Source: Halocaridina rubra (taxonomy: Eukaryota > Arthropoda > Malacostraca > Decapoda > Atyidae). From it: a stretch of 64,000 bases of DNA. The notes beneath the pieces were generated by a model, which had not been told where the DNA came from, did not search any database, and saw only the letters and a list, made by a program, of their open reading frames with translations. The position numbers and the translations under genes are program-made. Of the stretch, positions 10,790 to 23,138 are shown one piece after another. How positions within the stretch are numbered: the first letter of the stretch is position 1; each line of letters opens with the position of its first letter. The stretch is from contig JAXCGZ010003844.1 in the NCBI GenBank assembly GCA_037179515.1, positions 1 to 64,000 of the forward strand, in the 5' to 3' direction.

Positions 10790-13043
10790 CTTGTTGATAT
10801 ACTGTATATTAAGGAAAGTATTCACATTTGTCTGCGTTCTTATAACTTACTCACTGTATGAAAAGAGGGGTTTTCCCCTTACCACATCACCATAATAAAT
10901 AGTAAATAGTAGTAGAGGCTTTTAATTTCACATAGCCTAGTCTTGTGAATTCAGATTCTGTTAAATATTCATATGCAGATTAAAGCCTTTGTTATTAATA
11001 ATGATACACCTGGCCTCTTTCAAAGAGATAATCATGAGGATTCTGATGTCACAGGTGGACTTTAAATTACAGTGGAAAATGGCATTGAGGACAGAAGTTC
11101 TCTTTCATGAATGGCCCTAGTGGGAATTTGTGTAGCATTTCTTCTTGGAATGTTCTTTTTAATGTCATTCCCCCTTCTCTGTAGATTCAAGAAAAAAGGA
11201 ATTGTTATCTCACCATTTTTAACTAGCTTCACCACAATTCCCTTGCTTTTTCATGATGTGGCTAGATCATCATCCCGTCTGTGTATCTACTTACTGCCAG
11301 TGTTATAGAAACTGTATGCAGGAGAGATATGAAAGATTTATATCTCCTCTCTACGTTCATACGTGGTATTGTTTAGAAAATTATTCAGTCTAAATATTCA
11401 CAATGTTCAGCCAATAATCTTCATCTTTGTTTAATATACATCAACACTGTATGATATTATGTGGCGGGAACTTTTTCAGTTTTTGCAACTAAAACACTGT
11501 TATGAGCCTATCTAAGAGACTTTTTTGCTCTTCCTTTAGTTTTCCATAATTTGATTAGATTTTTAGTGGTCTATTGTAAAAGCTTTTTCTAAGCATTGCT
11601 GATGTAGCGCCATCTAGAATTAAGGCCTAACAGCCCAATGACTATTAGAAAATACTCATCAGCTTTCATTTTCAGCATGATTAATTTTTTGTCACAAGGA
11701 GATATTCTCTTGATTAGATATATACTGTATAAACTCTTAATGTGTCTTTCTTTTTTTCTTTTTTACTATCATTCTTTGCGACCAAGGATGAAAATAAAAG
11801 AGGGAAGCCTGTATTTTTTTTATTCTTAAGTTTCTCCCAATTTCACCATTCATTCATGACCAATGCAGGCTCTTAAGAACTTTCTAGATTATGTCTGGAC
11901 ACTATTACTTTATTGCATTATATAAAAAATTCTCTTTACGAATCTCCCTCAATAGGAGGACACTGTTGCCTCTAATTTTTTTTCATAGGAAAAGATATGA
12001 GAACCAGGAGCCTCTCTTTGATTCCATGATTTAAAGAGTGTTTATGTTTTGTGAATGCACTTCCACTTATTTACCGGCTAATTCTCATGAGGGTTATTTC
12101 TTTTTACCCTGAAGAAATCAGAGAAGTCTTCCTTTCCTGTTTTGTTATGGGGACTATATAATTAGGATTTTCTAATATTGCTTCTCCCTCCCTGTTAATT
12201 CTTGCTTAAAAGGAGGTTGTTACATTTGTGCCCACCTTCCTGACTTTATCATCTCTACAATACCTGTTTGCATAATGGATTATTATATTTGCACTGGTGT
12301 TTTGGGAAAATCTCTGCCATTGATCTTTTTCTGAGTCGTATATTGTTTATTTGAATTATAAGGAAGATACAATTCCAGATTTAAGAATAAGATAGCAGAT
12401 ACGGCTGTATATATTATTGTCTTTGGTAAAATTAAATAAAAGTGTTAAGATGACTACCCGTATCTTCACACAAGACCATAAAAATCTGTGACTACAGTGG
12501 CTGAGATTTTATAAAGTTAATAATCTGTACTGCATATCTGTGAAAATTGCAGTGGATACTATTGCAGGTTTTTGAAGCACTTTTGATCTGCATTACAACA
12601 CCTGCCAATATTCCTGTCATTGACTTTGCTCTATCGTTGTATGCATATGCATTTTTCCCAGCCAATATTGTTGTGTTATATATGTCATATTTTACTATGT
12701 TCAATCCCGTTACTCTTTCTAAATATTTCGCTAAATAATTTCCATTCATCCAAGTAAAATGTTGTTTTCTCCACATATATTTTTTATGAGCATTTTAAAA
12801 ATACTCATATTTTTCCATATTAATTTCCATCTCATGGAACCCATGAAAACTTTTCTCGGAGCACTGGCCTTCCGCGGAACACACTTTGGGAATAGGGTAT
12901 ATGCAAAGTATTCATACTTTAAACAAGGGTCCTGCCTTCATATGAATTTTTTACTTACATAGCTAAGAGAGGATCTTTGCTGGTACTAGATGTGGGACAA
13001 CTGCACTGATTATGTTACTAGGTATTTATTTTGTCATTTTTAG
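10790..13043 (+). other. Intron 1, right part; no gene or repeat recognised
   Basis: About 2.2 kb of A/T-rich sequence without a recognised transposon or exon up to the acceptor of exon B. Short open frames on both strands (for example 94 codons on the minus strand at 12492-12776) match nothing I know. Confidence 0.5.
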
Positions 13044-13189
13044 AGGGAGAGGTAGAGGTAGAGGGCGTGGAAGAGGCAGAGGCCGAAGCAGAGGACGACC
13101 TCCCAAAATTAAAGTTAATCCCCTAAGTGCATCAAGTACGGGAGCCTTCCAGAGAGAAAATATAGGACAGCTTGCCACCACAGTACTAG
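13044..13189 (+). CDS. Exon B: Arg-Gly repeat and AT-hook
   Basis: Second constant exon. Acceptor TTTTTAG, donor CTAG|GTAAAT, 146 bp. Its first base completes the Arg codon left by exon A (phase 2), and it ends one base into a Gly codon (phase 1). It encodes a run of seven Gly-Arg pairs continuing the GR repeat begun in exon A, then SRGRPPKIKV, whose RGRPPK core matches the AT-hook consensus for minor-groove DNA binding, then a Ser/Thr-rich stretch. RG repeats are also common RNA-binding or arginine-methylation sites. Both readings are family knowledge, not shown here. Confidence 0.85.
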
Positions 13190-13564
13190 GTAAATTTTAT
13201 ATTTCAGTAGTTAATTTCTATTTGATTGCTTTACTTCATTAATTTTATTCATGTTTGCCATAATCTGTATCTTAATGGTTACTTAATGCTTAGTTAAAGT
13301 GCAGAGTTTTTGCCAGAGGCAACTGCCAACTTGTTGATTATAATGTACTTTTCTCATAGCGGTCAATTATGTTGAATAAATCCTTGAAAAATTACCTAGA
13401 TTCCCTATAAACCCCCTGTCAGCAACACCATAGCATTATCAATACAAAGTCTTTGATAGTTCAACATTTTAAATTATTTTACAGTATACATAAATTTTCC
13501 TATATTTTGCCTTTTATTTCAGTGTGATTTTGCAAGTTTGTATTTTGTGGATGATTTTTATATA

Positions 13565-13740
13565 TAATACGAAGTTCAGGTATCCACATCAGGGGACTTG
13601 AACTCGCATCATAAGCTACAATGTCATTTTGCCCTAACCAGCTGTGTTACTATAGCAGATAAAAATATGTATATTAATGCACAGCCAGTACATGCAAACA
13701 TCTCTCTCATCATTCTTTAAACATTTTATAATTGTATGTC
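13565..13740 (-). repeat. tRNA-derived SINE, copy 1
   Basis: Minus-strand sequence related to the better preserved copy at 13800-13960: a B-box-like segment and an A-box-like segment in tRNA order, then an AT-rich body. No intact cloverleaf. Confidence 0.5.
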
Positions 13741-13799
13741 AGCTTAAGAATATGTGTTGACAATGACACTGTAATATTAACAATGCTATTATAAATGAA

Positions 13800-13960
13800 A
13801 ATTTTTTTAACATCATGGGACTCGAACTTGCATCACAAGTTACAAAGTCATGCTGCCTTCACCAGTTGAGTTACTACAACAGATAGTAATCTGCATACAC
13901 ATAGCACAGCCAGTTCATGCAAGCATCTCTCCTGTTTTTCATAATCAACTTACTATAGTT
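13800..13960 (-). repeat. tRNA-derived SINE, copy 2
   Basis: On the minus strand, AACTCAACTGGTGAAGGCAG (A-box region) is followed about 45 bp later by GTTCGAGTCCC (B-box). This is the spacing of a tRNA-derived RNA polymerase III promoter. The related copy at 13565-13740 lies just upstream. Confidence 0.6.
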
Positions 13961-14269
13961 GTACGTGGTGTTCAAGCATACTGTACATATATTTATAATG
14001 AATTCGTGATATTAACCAGAATAACCCATTTGCGATTTATGTGGGATTATTTTGTGCGTGGTTTCAAGTGTCATGTGTTTGATTTTTGTTTTATTTCATA
14101 AAATGACACTCGTTTTTGTATGAAAAGTTTCCTTGCTTTCTGAAAGGGGATCTGCCATTACTATTACACCTCGAATTTATAGTTTTTAGTTATTATAATT
14201 CATTTAATTTGAGAATAATTAATAGATATCTTGCTTCTGGAAAATGAATGGTGATATTCTGTTTAACAG

Positions 14270-14373
14270 GCAAAAATGAACCAGGAGAGCAGTCAGATAC
14301 CGCCAAAAGAGAGCAGACTGAATTTAGAGAAACTGAAGACACGAGTGCAAAGGTGGAAGGAGAAGCAGGAAAG
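14270..14373 (+). CDS. Exon C: last constant exon, hub for alternative splicing
   Basis: Acceptor GTTTAACAG, donor AAAG|GTAAGC, 104 bp. Two bases complete the Gly codon left by exon B (phase 1). The exon then encodes KNEPGEQSDTAKRE onward, 34 hydrophilic Glu/Thr/Ser-rich residues, and ends on a codon boundary (GEAGK, phase 0). All four zinc-finger cassettes downstream open in phase 0, so each can be joined to this donor in frame. With A and B the constant part is 152 residues. Confidence 0.85.
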
Positions 14374-14683
14374 GTAAGCAAATTTCTTCATTTTAAGTTA
14401 GCAAGCAAGTGTAGAACAGGATGTGGTTCAATATTAGGTAAGCCTTTTGTTCTTTATTTCTGTCTACTTTAAATATTCAAATTGGGAGCTTTGTAAGTGA
14501 ATTTGATGGTGTAGGTATGTGAAGTAAACCAAGCAAATAATGAAAAGAGAAATTATCTTTAAAAGGAAGACTCATTACTTGAAGCGAGTTAAATGTAAGG
14601 TGTTCAGTTTGGCTAACTAGGTACATGGTTATTTAAGCACTATACATAGAAGAAAATATTTATACTCTAAAGAAAATATATAT

Positions 14684-14850
14684 ATAAACCTTTATTTCCA
14701 TTATACAATGGGTATTCGTCAGCTGGGGCAAGCCCCCAACCCCCCACTATGGTGCCCAGCCTCAGCAGTACCCTGGACGGGAACCGATCTCTCGACCTTG
14801 TGAATGCAAAGCCTGCACGTTACCACTGTACTAACCAGGAATTTAATTTA
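14684..14850 (-). repeat. tRNA-derived SINE, second family
   Basis: On the minus strand, TGGTTAGTACAGTGGTAACG resembles an A-box and D-arm, and GGTCGAGAGATCGGTTCCC a B-box region. The same family recurs at 46553-46770. The right part, GGGGCAAGCCCCCAACCCC in plus sense, is shared between both copies. Confidence 0.6.
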
Positions 14851-15312
14851 AAAAATAAAATCTGTTAGTTAAACATATGGTCTAAGATTTGAGAAATTGA
14901 AATACATGTTCAGAATAAAGCTTAATAAAACTTTTCTTATAATGACCTATACAAGAGCGAGAAAGAATTGCTCGTATTCAGTTATTGATGGAATGATCTA
15001 TGGGAGTAAAATATTTTATAGTTTGGAATAATTAAGATACTTGGGCTTTCCATTATTGTTAACACTGATGAAGGAGTATTTTATTTTTGTTAAAACATTC
15101 ACTTGCCATGTCTGAGAAAATATCTGTGCAGCTATTAGCTCTGACAGGAATCATGCTTACACATTGTGTTGACTTTCATTGTGACCTTTGCTCTTGATCA
15201 CAAAGTTCATGATATATAAAAATTATGCTGCTTTCATTACTCGTCTAAGTGTAATATTGTTTGGAAAATGCATTGTTTGCAGTCTTTGCCCATTAAGAGA
15301 TTACCGTTTATA

Positions 15313-18300
15313 CAGTCATCCCGCAGTGTATGCAAATGTATGGTTCCACGGCACTATCCACACAAATTATTACAAGGGGTCCCCATTGTTTGTCACTTAT
15401 TCGGACTATGAAACGCGACTAGTAAGGAAACACTGAATAATGAAACTATTTTTCCCATTAGAATTAATGTAAATAGGGTCCATTAGGGACCAGCCATCTA
15501 ATATCTAGGTATTATTTCAATTAAAACTGCTATAAAATGAGAAGTTTTACATAAACAATGTAAATATAAAGTAGAAATACCAATAATGGAAAAGAAAACA
15601 AATATTAAATGAAGTAATTATATAATTAAAGAAAAAATTGGAGTTCATGTACCTGACAGCTGCGATGCTTCAGCATACATAGGCAGTAGACGATGGTTGG
15701 GGGGAGATGGGGTAGCTAAACATTGGAAGAGGATGGAGGAGGTCGATGGGACGGAGGAAGTTGATGATGTGGAGGGATCATCAAGATACAGCAATCCAAT
15801 ATCGGCAGTAGAAAAACATCAATAAATTTGCATGGATCGCTGAATTGGTGACACCAAGTTTGCATTATGACGAAATAATCGGGACTTTTTTCTCCTTTGT
15901 CCTCAATATTTTGACAACGATGATCGTGGCGACCAACAGCAGTAACCCCCTGTATATGCATAAAGTCAGGACCTTTATTTAAATGCATCAGAAACTTTGC
16001 ACATATATTATCCCCAACCTCCCTTATATTTTAAATCATATATTACAAATAAACAATACATGCTGCTCAGTAAAGAAAATGTAAAACTTGATTTTTTATA
16101 ACTACAGTACAATGATAAATTTTCAAGAATTGTAAAACATACCAGTGAACAGGTTTACCAAGCTTCTAGGAGAATATTATGTGTATCATTATAAAATGTT
16201 TCTAAGAGTGTGGCTACTTTGGTGTACAGTATTACTAATAAATTGTTCTTGTTGCATTGTGAAATAGATGTAAAAATATAATGATTATAACTACACTACA
16301 GTAATAAATAATAAAGAAGTGTAACACATTCTATTAAAAAGGCTTCCTAATCCACTATCTAAAATTTCGTATATCATATTAAAACATTTTCAGGCTTGTG
16401 GTCACTTTCATGTATTGCGAATAAACTGCACATGTTGCATAGGAAAATAAATGTAAAACATGAATATTGTAGCTACAATCACAAATTTAATAAATGTAAA
16501 ACATACCTGTGCACAGGCAACTAAACCTCTATCTGAAAGTTGTGTGTTTCATAGTAAACTTTTATTCGAATGTACTTACTTTAGTTTATTACAATAAACT
16601 GTACTTTTTGCATAATAAAATAAATGTAAAATATAATGATTATAACCAAAATAGTAAATTTGGAATAAAACATACCACTCACTCACTCTCGCATTTATTT
16701 CATCTCATACATATACATGAATACTCTCTCTTACTAAAACTATTTGAACACTAAAAGCCACAATTCTTGCCTGTTGACGTAAATTTTGCAGCCCTAGATG
16801 GTAATGCTGAAACCAGTGATGGTGACAAATATGACTGTCTACAGTCTTGATGGACGAAGTGATGAGATGATGAGTGGCATTATAGGTAAAAGAGGAGACA
16901 TAATGCTAACTTAAACCCTCTGACAACATGCCAGAGGGATCATCTACGTCTTCTTCTCATGAAGAATGGCGGTGTTTTGAAGGAGTCATAATGTCAGTTG
17001 ACTATGGAATTCTGTTTCAGTGATCCAAGGCTAGTTGTGATCACCGTGGTGATACCTATGTGTCATTACATCGAATCTCGAACTCCATAACTAAATTCTT
17101 CAATTATTTGACCTTCTAAAAATCTTCTATTTCTTCTTATGCTGACAATTGCCCCATTTCCTTCATGGTTTTTTCAGTAAAGATATGTTGATCCCCAGCA
17201 GTGTCATTTTCCAAGTCTACATAAATCATGTTGGTAAACTCTTCCCCACCAACTACTCTGGATTCCTGCAAATCTTCCTGGATTTGACATATGTAGGGAA
17301 GCCTTAGAAGCCAGTGGCTACTTCAGTCCATAATGCCTTTCAGCAATCAATGACTGTCTCGGGCTTTAGGGAGTGAATAGTCTCAACAATGACCTTCTCT
17401 CCCTCTACGTTTTAGAAGTTCTTCCGTATTTCTGTCATGTTGCTCTTGGTGAGCATCAAGTGCAGTATGACCTGATCCTGGTAAAGGTAAGACAGTTTAT
17501 GTCACCTTCGTGCACTTTATGATGCCTTGATCAATTGGATACTGCAGTGATAATGCCTTTGGAGGGTGGAACAGAACCTCATCTATTTTATCTTCATACA
17601 TCACTGATATAGGATGGCTGGGAGCACTGTCAGTAATAAGAAGAACTTTGAATGGTATCCCCTTCTAGAAGTATTTCTTGACTTTAGGTATAAAGCTGTG
17701 GTAGAACTAATCAAGAACAAGAATGACTTTCACTTAAGCCTTCTCAAAAGACTGCCAGAACATTGATAGCAAATTCTTACTTTTATTTTTAAGTGCATGC
17801 AAATTTTTTGGCTCATACACAAAGCCAGGCTTGATGATACAGCCTGCAGAGTTGCCACATAGCACCAGAGTCCGACAATCCCTATAGGCCTTGTATCCTG
17901 GGGGCTTCTTTGCATCCTTATTAATGTATGTGCATCCAGGTATTTTCTTCCAGAAAAGGCCCATGTCATCTCAGATGATGACTTTCTTTAGAAAATTGCC
18001 TTATTCCAAGATGATTTTTTAGGGGTATTCAGTGAATGGCCTTGATACCTTCATGTTGTCCAAGGATGATTCTCCCCCAATTTTCAGGTTTTTCTGGTTA
18101 TGACGCTTTATAAAGCTATGCGGCCATCTCTTGCTACTTTAATTTCTTTTATTTTCAAAGTGTTATGACTCATCGTAATATTTTTTTTTTATGTATATAA
18201 AAAAAGCACCTTTTCGTGCAAGATATATCTGTCAACTAGGACTTTCTCTCACACCATGTTTTCTAACCATACTTTTGATACTTTGGTGGTTTCACAGACA

Positions 18301-18836
18301 TGAGACACCACTTTTGCCTCTTCATTTGAAACTCTAATATTACTCCGAATTTTTTTTTTTGCTTTATTAAACGAATACTAGGCTTATTTTTCTCCTATTT
18401 TTTCACCATTTTGGATGTTGACTTTTCAGCAAATAAGACTTCTAGTTTTTGTTGAGACTTAACACATCTCTAGCCTTTATAGGCTTTTAATCACTACCCT
18501 TGCCACTTAATATATCTCTCAAGTGTAACAAAAATGCAACACAATTCAAGCTTTCAGTGACCTCAACACAGTAACACTGACTGTTACTTTTATAAGTATA
18601 AGGCAAGCACTGACTCATTTGTTGCCACCATCAGCTTATGTATGCATGTGACATTCCAACACACTCCTCATTCACTCGTGACATGCTGCCTTGGTGTGCG
18701 ACAAATTAAAACTGTGCGTTTTCCACTTGTTCCACTTAAGGTTTGATGATATGCTGACTATATTTTATTTGTTATTTTCAATTTGCGTGTAGTCAATTCC
18801 AATAAAGTTGAATTTGCATAAGCTGCAAGATGACTG
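15313..18836 (-). mobile_element. Tigger/pogo-type transposon, 3.5 kb, degenerate
   Basis: Terminal inverted repeats match: CAGTCATCCCGCAGTGTATG at the left, and CAGTCATCTTGCAG then TATGCAAAT in reverse complement at the right. Both ends are flanked by TA (15311-15312 and 18837-18838), as expected for Tc1/mariner-superfamily insertion. The antisense transposase remnant lies at about 16790-18500. A block from about 16010 to 16680 carries about four 175-185 bp imperfect tandem repeats sharing AATAAATGTAAAA-like motifs. Confidence 0.8.
16790..18500 (-). pseudogene. Tigger transposase remnant
   Basis: The clearest block, at 17734-17964, reads MGLFWKKIPGCTYINKDAKK and continues with YRDCRTLVLCGNSAGCIIKP. 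This is the catalytic region of jerky/Tigger transposases that follows the first catalytic Asp (D-E-T/M-G-L-F-W-K). The rest is broken by stops and frameshifts. Confidence 0.75.
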
Positions 18837-18899
18837 TATTCTCGTCAAATTTATCTGGGTGTATGGAGAGTGTGCCTAGAATTCTTATACAAAGGTGGG

Positions 18900-19028
<129 letters not shown>

Positions 19029-19152
19029 TGCAAATTTGGGCATAAATTCTTACACATCTGCTGTGTGATTGAAATATAATGAAAACAAAATTAACCACAT
19101 TTTACATCTGGCAGGGGTTTTCTTTTGCTTTCTTGCAATCAAGTACAGTCTC

Positions 19153-19186
<34 letters not shown>

Positions 19187-19429
19187 GAGGATAGGTTCAC
19201 ATAAGGCATTTGTAATTAAAATTTTGCTTAAATTAAAGAGTATATTTTCATAAGGAGTAATGTTAAGGGGCATGGTTACGTTTCACAAGCGTGTAAAAAC
19301 ACACAATAACAAAGAAATAAGCTAGTTAAACACATTTTACAAGTACATAAGGAAGCTGAAATACATATGTAAGTAAGCTAAGAATAAACAAATATTAAAT
19401 ATATACAGATAAAAAAAAAATAAAAAAAA

Positions 19430-20045
19430 TTAACTCAATCTAGATACTGTGGATAACAGGCATACTGGGACAGGTGTGTGGTGGCAGTAAGCAGTTGACT
19501 TAAGTTGTAGGAGAGGGATGTTCATAAACCAGCCAGGGCTAACCGCAAAGGATTTCACTTCACCTTCTACCTGCGACTGCAAATGTTCATAAATCTCACT
19601 CGCGTTTTCCTTCACATTACTGTACGGCATGTTTGTTTTTTGTTTGTTTCTTATGGTCATCCTAGTACAAAACATCTTTTCCACTCTTGCCATAATATCT
19701 GATATCGCATGCGAAGTCTTCACTGAAGCTAAAGGAGCACCAGCTTTTGCACTTTTCTTTAGTGTTTCTGCATTATCACATATGGTATACAAGGTGCTTT
19801 CACTAAGTTGCATAGAATGATTTATCAGCTGCTGTACTTTCACCATGGTCATAACAGGCCAACACTTGCATTTTTTCTCAAGGCTTATAAACTTTCTCAC
19901 TCTTTTGGGAGCAGGAGCATTTGCACAATCTTTTGCTGGTCGTTTACTGACCATGATGGATGAACAAAAAAAACACAAACCACAGGAAACACAGAGTTTA
20001 CCACAAAGCCTGTTACAGCAAGTGCACTGTATGCTGGGCGAAGCA
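19430..20045 (-). pseudogene. CENP-B/Tigger-type transposase, N-terminal fragment
   Basis: A 182-codon open frame, with a likely original start at 19953 (MVSKRPAKDC), encodes a basic N-terminus followed by helix-turn-helix-like segments and EIYEHLQSQVEGEVKSFAV-SPGWF, typical of the CENP-B-like DNA-binding half of Tigger transposases. The catalytic half is missing. The DNA upstream of the start (about 19978-20045) resembles the repeats at 2045-2300 and 28450-28560, linking those short elements to this transposon. Confidence 0.65.
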
Positions 20046-20083
20046 TACAGAAAGACCTTAATTTTAGTTCTAATTTAAATATA

Positions 20084-20408
20084 CAGGGGGTCCTTTCCTT
20101 GAGTTAAGTCGTTCTACAGTTACATCAGAGACCAATAAATAATTAAATTATTAATAAATCAATTTTCCGACGTACCAGTCATCCAGATGCAAACCAACCA
20201 CAGTAGTAAAGGTAAGCAATACTCTATCGTGTACATTAACTATTTTTATGTATTAAAAACTTAGATTATTTTTCTATGTTTTAGAGTATATATTTTTAGC
20301 AGTGGTGGGGAACCTAGGTTCGAATTTAGGTGTTTTCCGACTTACATCAATATCCGGTTTAAGTCAGGTGTCAGGAATGGAACCCTGCCGTAAAACGGGA
20401 ACTCTGTG
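20084..20408. mobile_element. Short Tigger-type MITE
   Basis: A 325-bp element starting CAGGGGGTCCTTTCC and ending with a degenerate inverse of it, flanked by TA. Subterminal sequences (AAATTAATTTATTAATAATT-like, and GGTTCGAATTTAGGTGTT) match the larger Tigger copies at 34307-37137 and 40232-42911. It is an internally deleted derivative without coding sequence. Confidence 0.75.
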
Positions 20409-20410
20409 TA

Positions 20411-21289
20411 TTAAGAGGCTTAAAATAAGCTTGTGGTTCTTTTCAACATGGACGATATCAGGGGCATTTTTTGTTCCTAGTATTTTGTAATAAAAATAAA
20501 ATTGACTAAAAGAAAGCTGTTCTCCAGGGATCCGTGCATAATTGATATAAAAATTTGGTTCTTTGTATAGTTCTTTCTTAGGACAATTTAAAAAAATAAG
20601 CAATCCCTCAAAGGGATAATATTATTTAAACCTCAAAATAGTATAAAAAATTATAGCCTGTATGAAACGAATTTTAAGGATATAGTAATCACTTAAGGGA
20701 TTCAAATTATTTATACCTCAAAACGATAATATTTGAATATAATCTGTAATTTTTTTTCACTCATATGTAGGAGTATGTAGGGAACCTACATTTTTAAAAG
20801 CATCAGTTGTGTCAAAAGCCTTTTAGGTTAATTCTCATTTCTTTAAAGTGTCTAAATATCATTTAGTCCTCAAAACAAAAACAGTAAAGAATATCACAAA
20901 TAAGATTTCTTTCACATATGGGATCATATCTTCTCGTAGCTATCAAGGTGGCCACATCTGTAAGAGATTAGAACTGAGGCAGCACACTTCAACATACCTT
21001 ACCAGGTTTCACCTCAATTAATAGGCTAATTACCCCTTTCAATTTGTGCTTATGACATAGAAAATGTGAAATTGGTATATACTCTACTCTCCTAAGCCTA
21101 TGGGAAAATAATAATAATAATTTATGATAATTTCTTACATGGAACCATTTTAGTAATTAGGGGGGTGGTTACAGCCATTTGTAGAACCTAAGCAAGAGAA
21201 TGCATTATATCCTCTCATTTTTAGCTAATCCATCATGTATTGTGGGAAATAAAGAAAAATTCCAGAGGGGAAGGATTTCTATGATTTTT
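20411..21289 (+). other. Intron 3 sequence, no feature recognised
   Basis: A/T-rich sequence with no recognisable exon, RNA or transposon. It separates the short MITE from a LINE fragment. Confidence 0.45.
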
Positions 21290-21775
21290 TCTTTTACTGA
21301 GTGTGACACCAGGGCGGGCAACTTAAATTGCCCTCATTGGGCCCGGGCATCAAAAAGACTTGAGATGAAGAAAAAATAGCAGAAATAATAGTGATGAACA
21401 GTAGAGGAAGGACATGCTGAAAGAATATTTGAAGTAAAGAAGACCTAGAAACATGGCAGGCTTATGCTCCGAGATGACGTTAGACCAGCTTTTTGAAGGG
21501 AGAAAGGTTACAAGAGTTAAGGAACACAGGAGAAAGAGAGTCCCATAGTCTGGAGGTGGAAGGAAAGTAGCAGTCACTGCACCAACCAATCCACGAGCTA
21601 CAAATCTCCACGCAGTACTTATGACGTTGCCTGACGTGTGTTACATGGCCTCCCCAGCAGGAGAGGGATGCAACTCATTTTCTCATCATAGAAGCAATGA
21701 AAATTGTACTGATTAAAAGAGAAAGTGACGATAACTTCGGGTGAAGAGAGAGAGAATCTAGAATTGTCTTTTGCC
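21290..21775 (-). mobile_element. Truncated LINE 3' end, same family as 8143-10790
   Basis: The plus-sense text GTGTGACACCAGGGCGGGCA, followed by alternating blocks alignable with 8150-8620 (for example GATGACGTTAGACCAGCTTT against GATGACCTTAGCTCTGCTTT), shows a second copy of the LINE 3' untranslated region. It stops abruptly at about 21775, where a Tigger element begins. Confidence 0.75.
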
Positions 21776-22819
21776 TAGTTTTTCTCCCTGACCTGGTGAA
21801 TATAATATTTATGTGATATGCATATGTTCTGTAAATTCTGTAGATCTTTATAGACATAAGGATAGAATTCTTCCTTGCTTATGAAAAAAAATTTAATATT
21901 TTTATTTTCGGAAATGTGGATATTTTTCTCAAGATATTTCTTCACTGCTGGCACAAACACTTCAATCAACCACTCTAGGAATAAAAGCCACATGACCCAA
22001 GCCTATGGATTTGACCTCCACATTACTGGGAGGCTAGCCTTCAATATGTTATTGCGATTAAACACATGCGGATTTTCAGAGTGGTAAACTAAAAGAGGCT
22101 TGATCTTACAGTCCCCACTAGCATTAGCACACAATAAAAGGGTAAGCCTGTCTTTCATTGGTTTGTGGCCAGGCAGTGATTTCTCCTCTTGGGATTTATA
22201 GGTTCTTTGGGGCATTTTCTTCCAAAAGAGTCCCGTTTCATCACAATTAAAAACTTGTTGCGTGATATAACCTTCATCTACGATATATTTAGGGAATTCC
22301 TTCACGTAAAGATCTGCTGCTTTTTGGTCGGAACTAGCCGCCTCTCCGTGTCTAGTGACGCTATGAATCCCAGTTCGTTTACGAATGTGTTCAAACCAGT
22401 TTCTACTGGCTTTAAATTCCTCCAATTTAGCACCACTACAAGTCGGAGAGTTCGCTACTAAATCTTGGTGGATTTGCAAAGCCTTAGCTCATATTATATC
22501 CTCGCTAATACTATCGCCAACCAACTGTTTTTCATTTATCCACAACAATAATAATTTTTCTACCTCTTCTATCACCTTTGATATTTTCTTCATCAATATA
22601 TTCACTCCCTTAGCCACGTCAGCTGCCCTTAAGATTTCTTTATTTTTTAAAATAGTACAGATGGTGGATTTCGGCTTGTTATATTGCGTGGCGAGATTGG
22701 ACACACGCACCCCATTTTCATGTTTCGCAATTATTTATTAATTTTTTTTTTCCACTGTTATGCGTCTGGGGGTGTTTGATGCCAATATCACTAACACTTT
22801 TAACTTTCTTAGGAGCCAT
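21776..22819 (-). pseudogene. Tigger transposase pseudogene
   Basis: The original start is probably the ATG at 22819-22817 (MAPKKVK). Recognisable parts, in order, are a helix-turn-helix with YNKPKSTICTILKNKE, a CENP-B-like domain (FKASRNWFEHIRKRTGIHSV), a catalytic block with VFNCDETGLFWKKMPQRTY, and KDRLTLLLCANASGD. Frameshifts and stops occur near 22490 and 22000. The C-terminal catalytic Asp region is absent because of truncation. It is the best preserved frame of its family here (158 codons uninterrupted at 22003-22479). Confidence 0.82.
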
Positions 22820-23093
22820 AACAAGGGCTACATTAAATGAAAAAATAATGGAAAATAAGCAAGAACTGTGATAGAATAACGAATGAACCACACAGCACGG
22901 GCATCAATGCAGAACTGAGAGAAACCGAGAGCGGCCGAGTGGAACCCACGTGGCAGGCAAGAGTGGCCAAATGGGACACGTGGTGGCTTGACCAACGCAT
23001 TTTTGTTCGTTGGTTGGGGCCAAAATTTGTTCAAAATTTTGTTTGCGGGTTAGTTTGGGTTCGTACGTACAGGCGTTCATGGGTTGGGGTCAC

Positions 23094-23097
<4 letters not shown>
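21776..23097 (-). mobile_element. Tigger-type transposon, left-truncated
   Basis: The right terminal repeat (GGGTTGGGGTCACCACTA, ending in a (TA)n tract) and the transposase match the full-length relative at 47828-49865. The left part is missing: the element is cut at about 21775 against a LINE fragment. Confidence 0.78.

Positions 23098-23133
<36 letters not shown>
23097..23133. repeat. (TA)n microsatellite
   Basis: Short TA repeat directly continuing from the Tigger terminal repeat. Confidence 0.95.

Positions 23134-23138
<5 letters not shown>

Larger units (their letters stand above)
8143..10790 (-). mobile_element. Degenerate non-LTR retrotransposon (LINE), antisense
   Basis: Read on the minus strand, the order is endonuclease C-terminus (about 10300-10560), reverse transcriptase (about 8869-9592), 3' untranslated region (8143-8860) and A-rich tail. 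The 3' end motif TGACTCCAGGACAGGC (plus sense) recurs at 21300 and 57288, marking other truncated copies of the family. The overall order fits a jockey-like or related LINE clade, which I cannot pin down. Many stops and frameshifts make it inactive. Confidence 0.82.

Noticed and set aside
12492..12776. 94-codon minus-strand frame with a protein-like look
   Set aside because: No recognised motif, no convincing splice sites, and an overlapping open frame on the other strand. Frames of this size occur by chance in this A/T-rich DNA.
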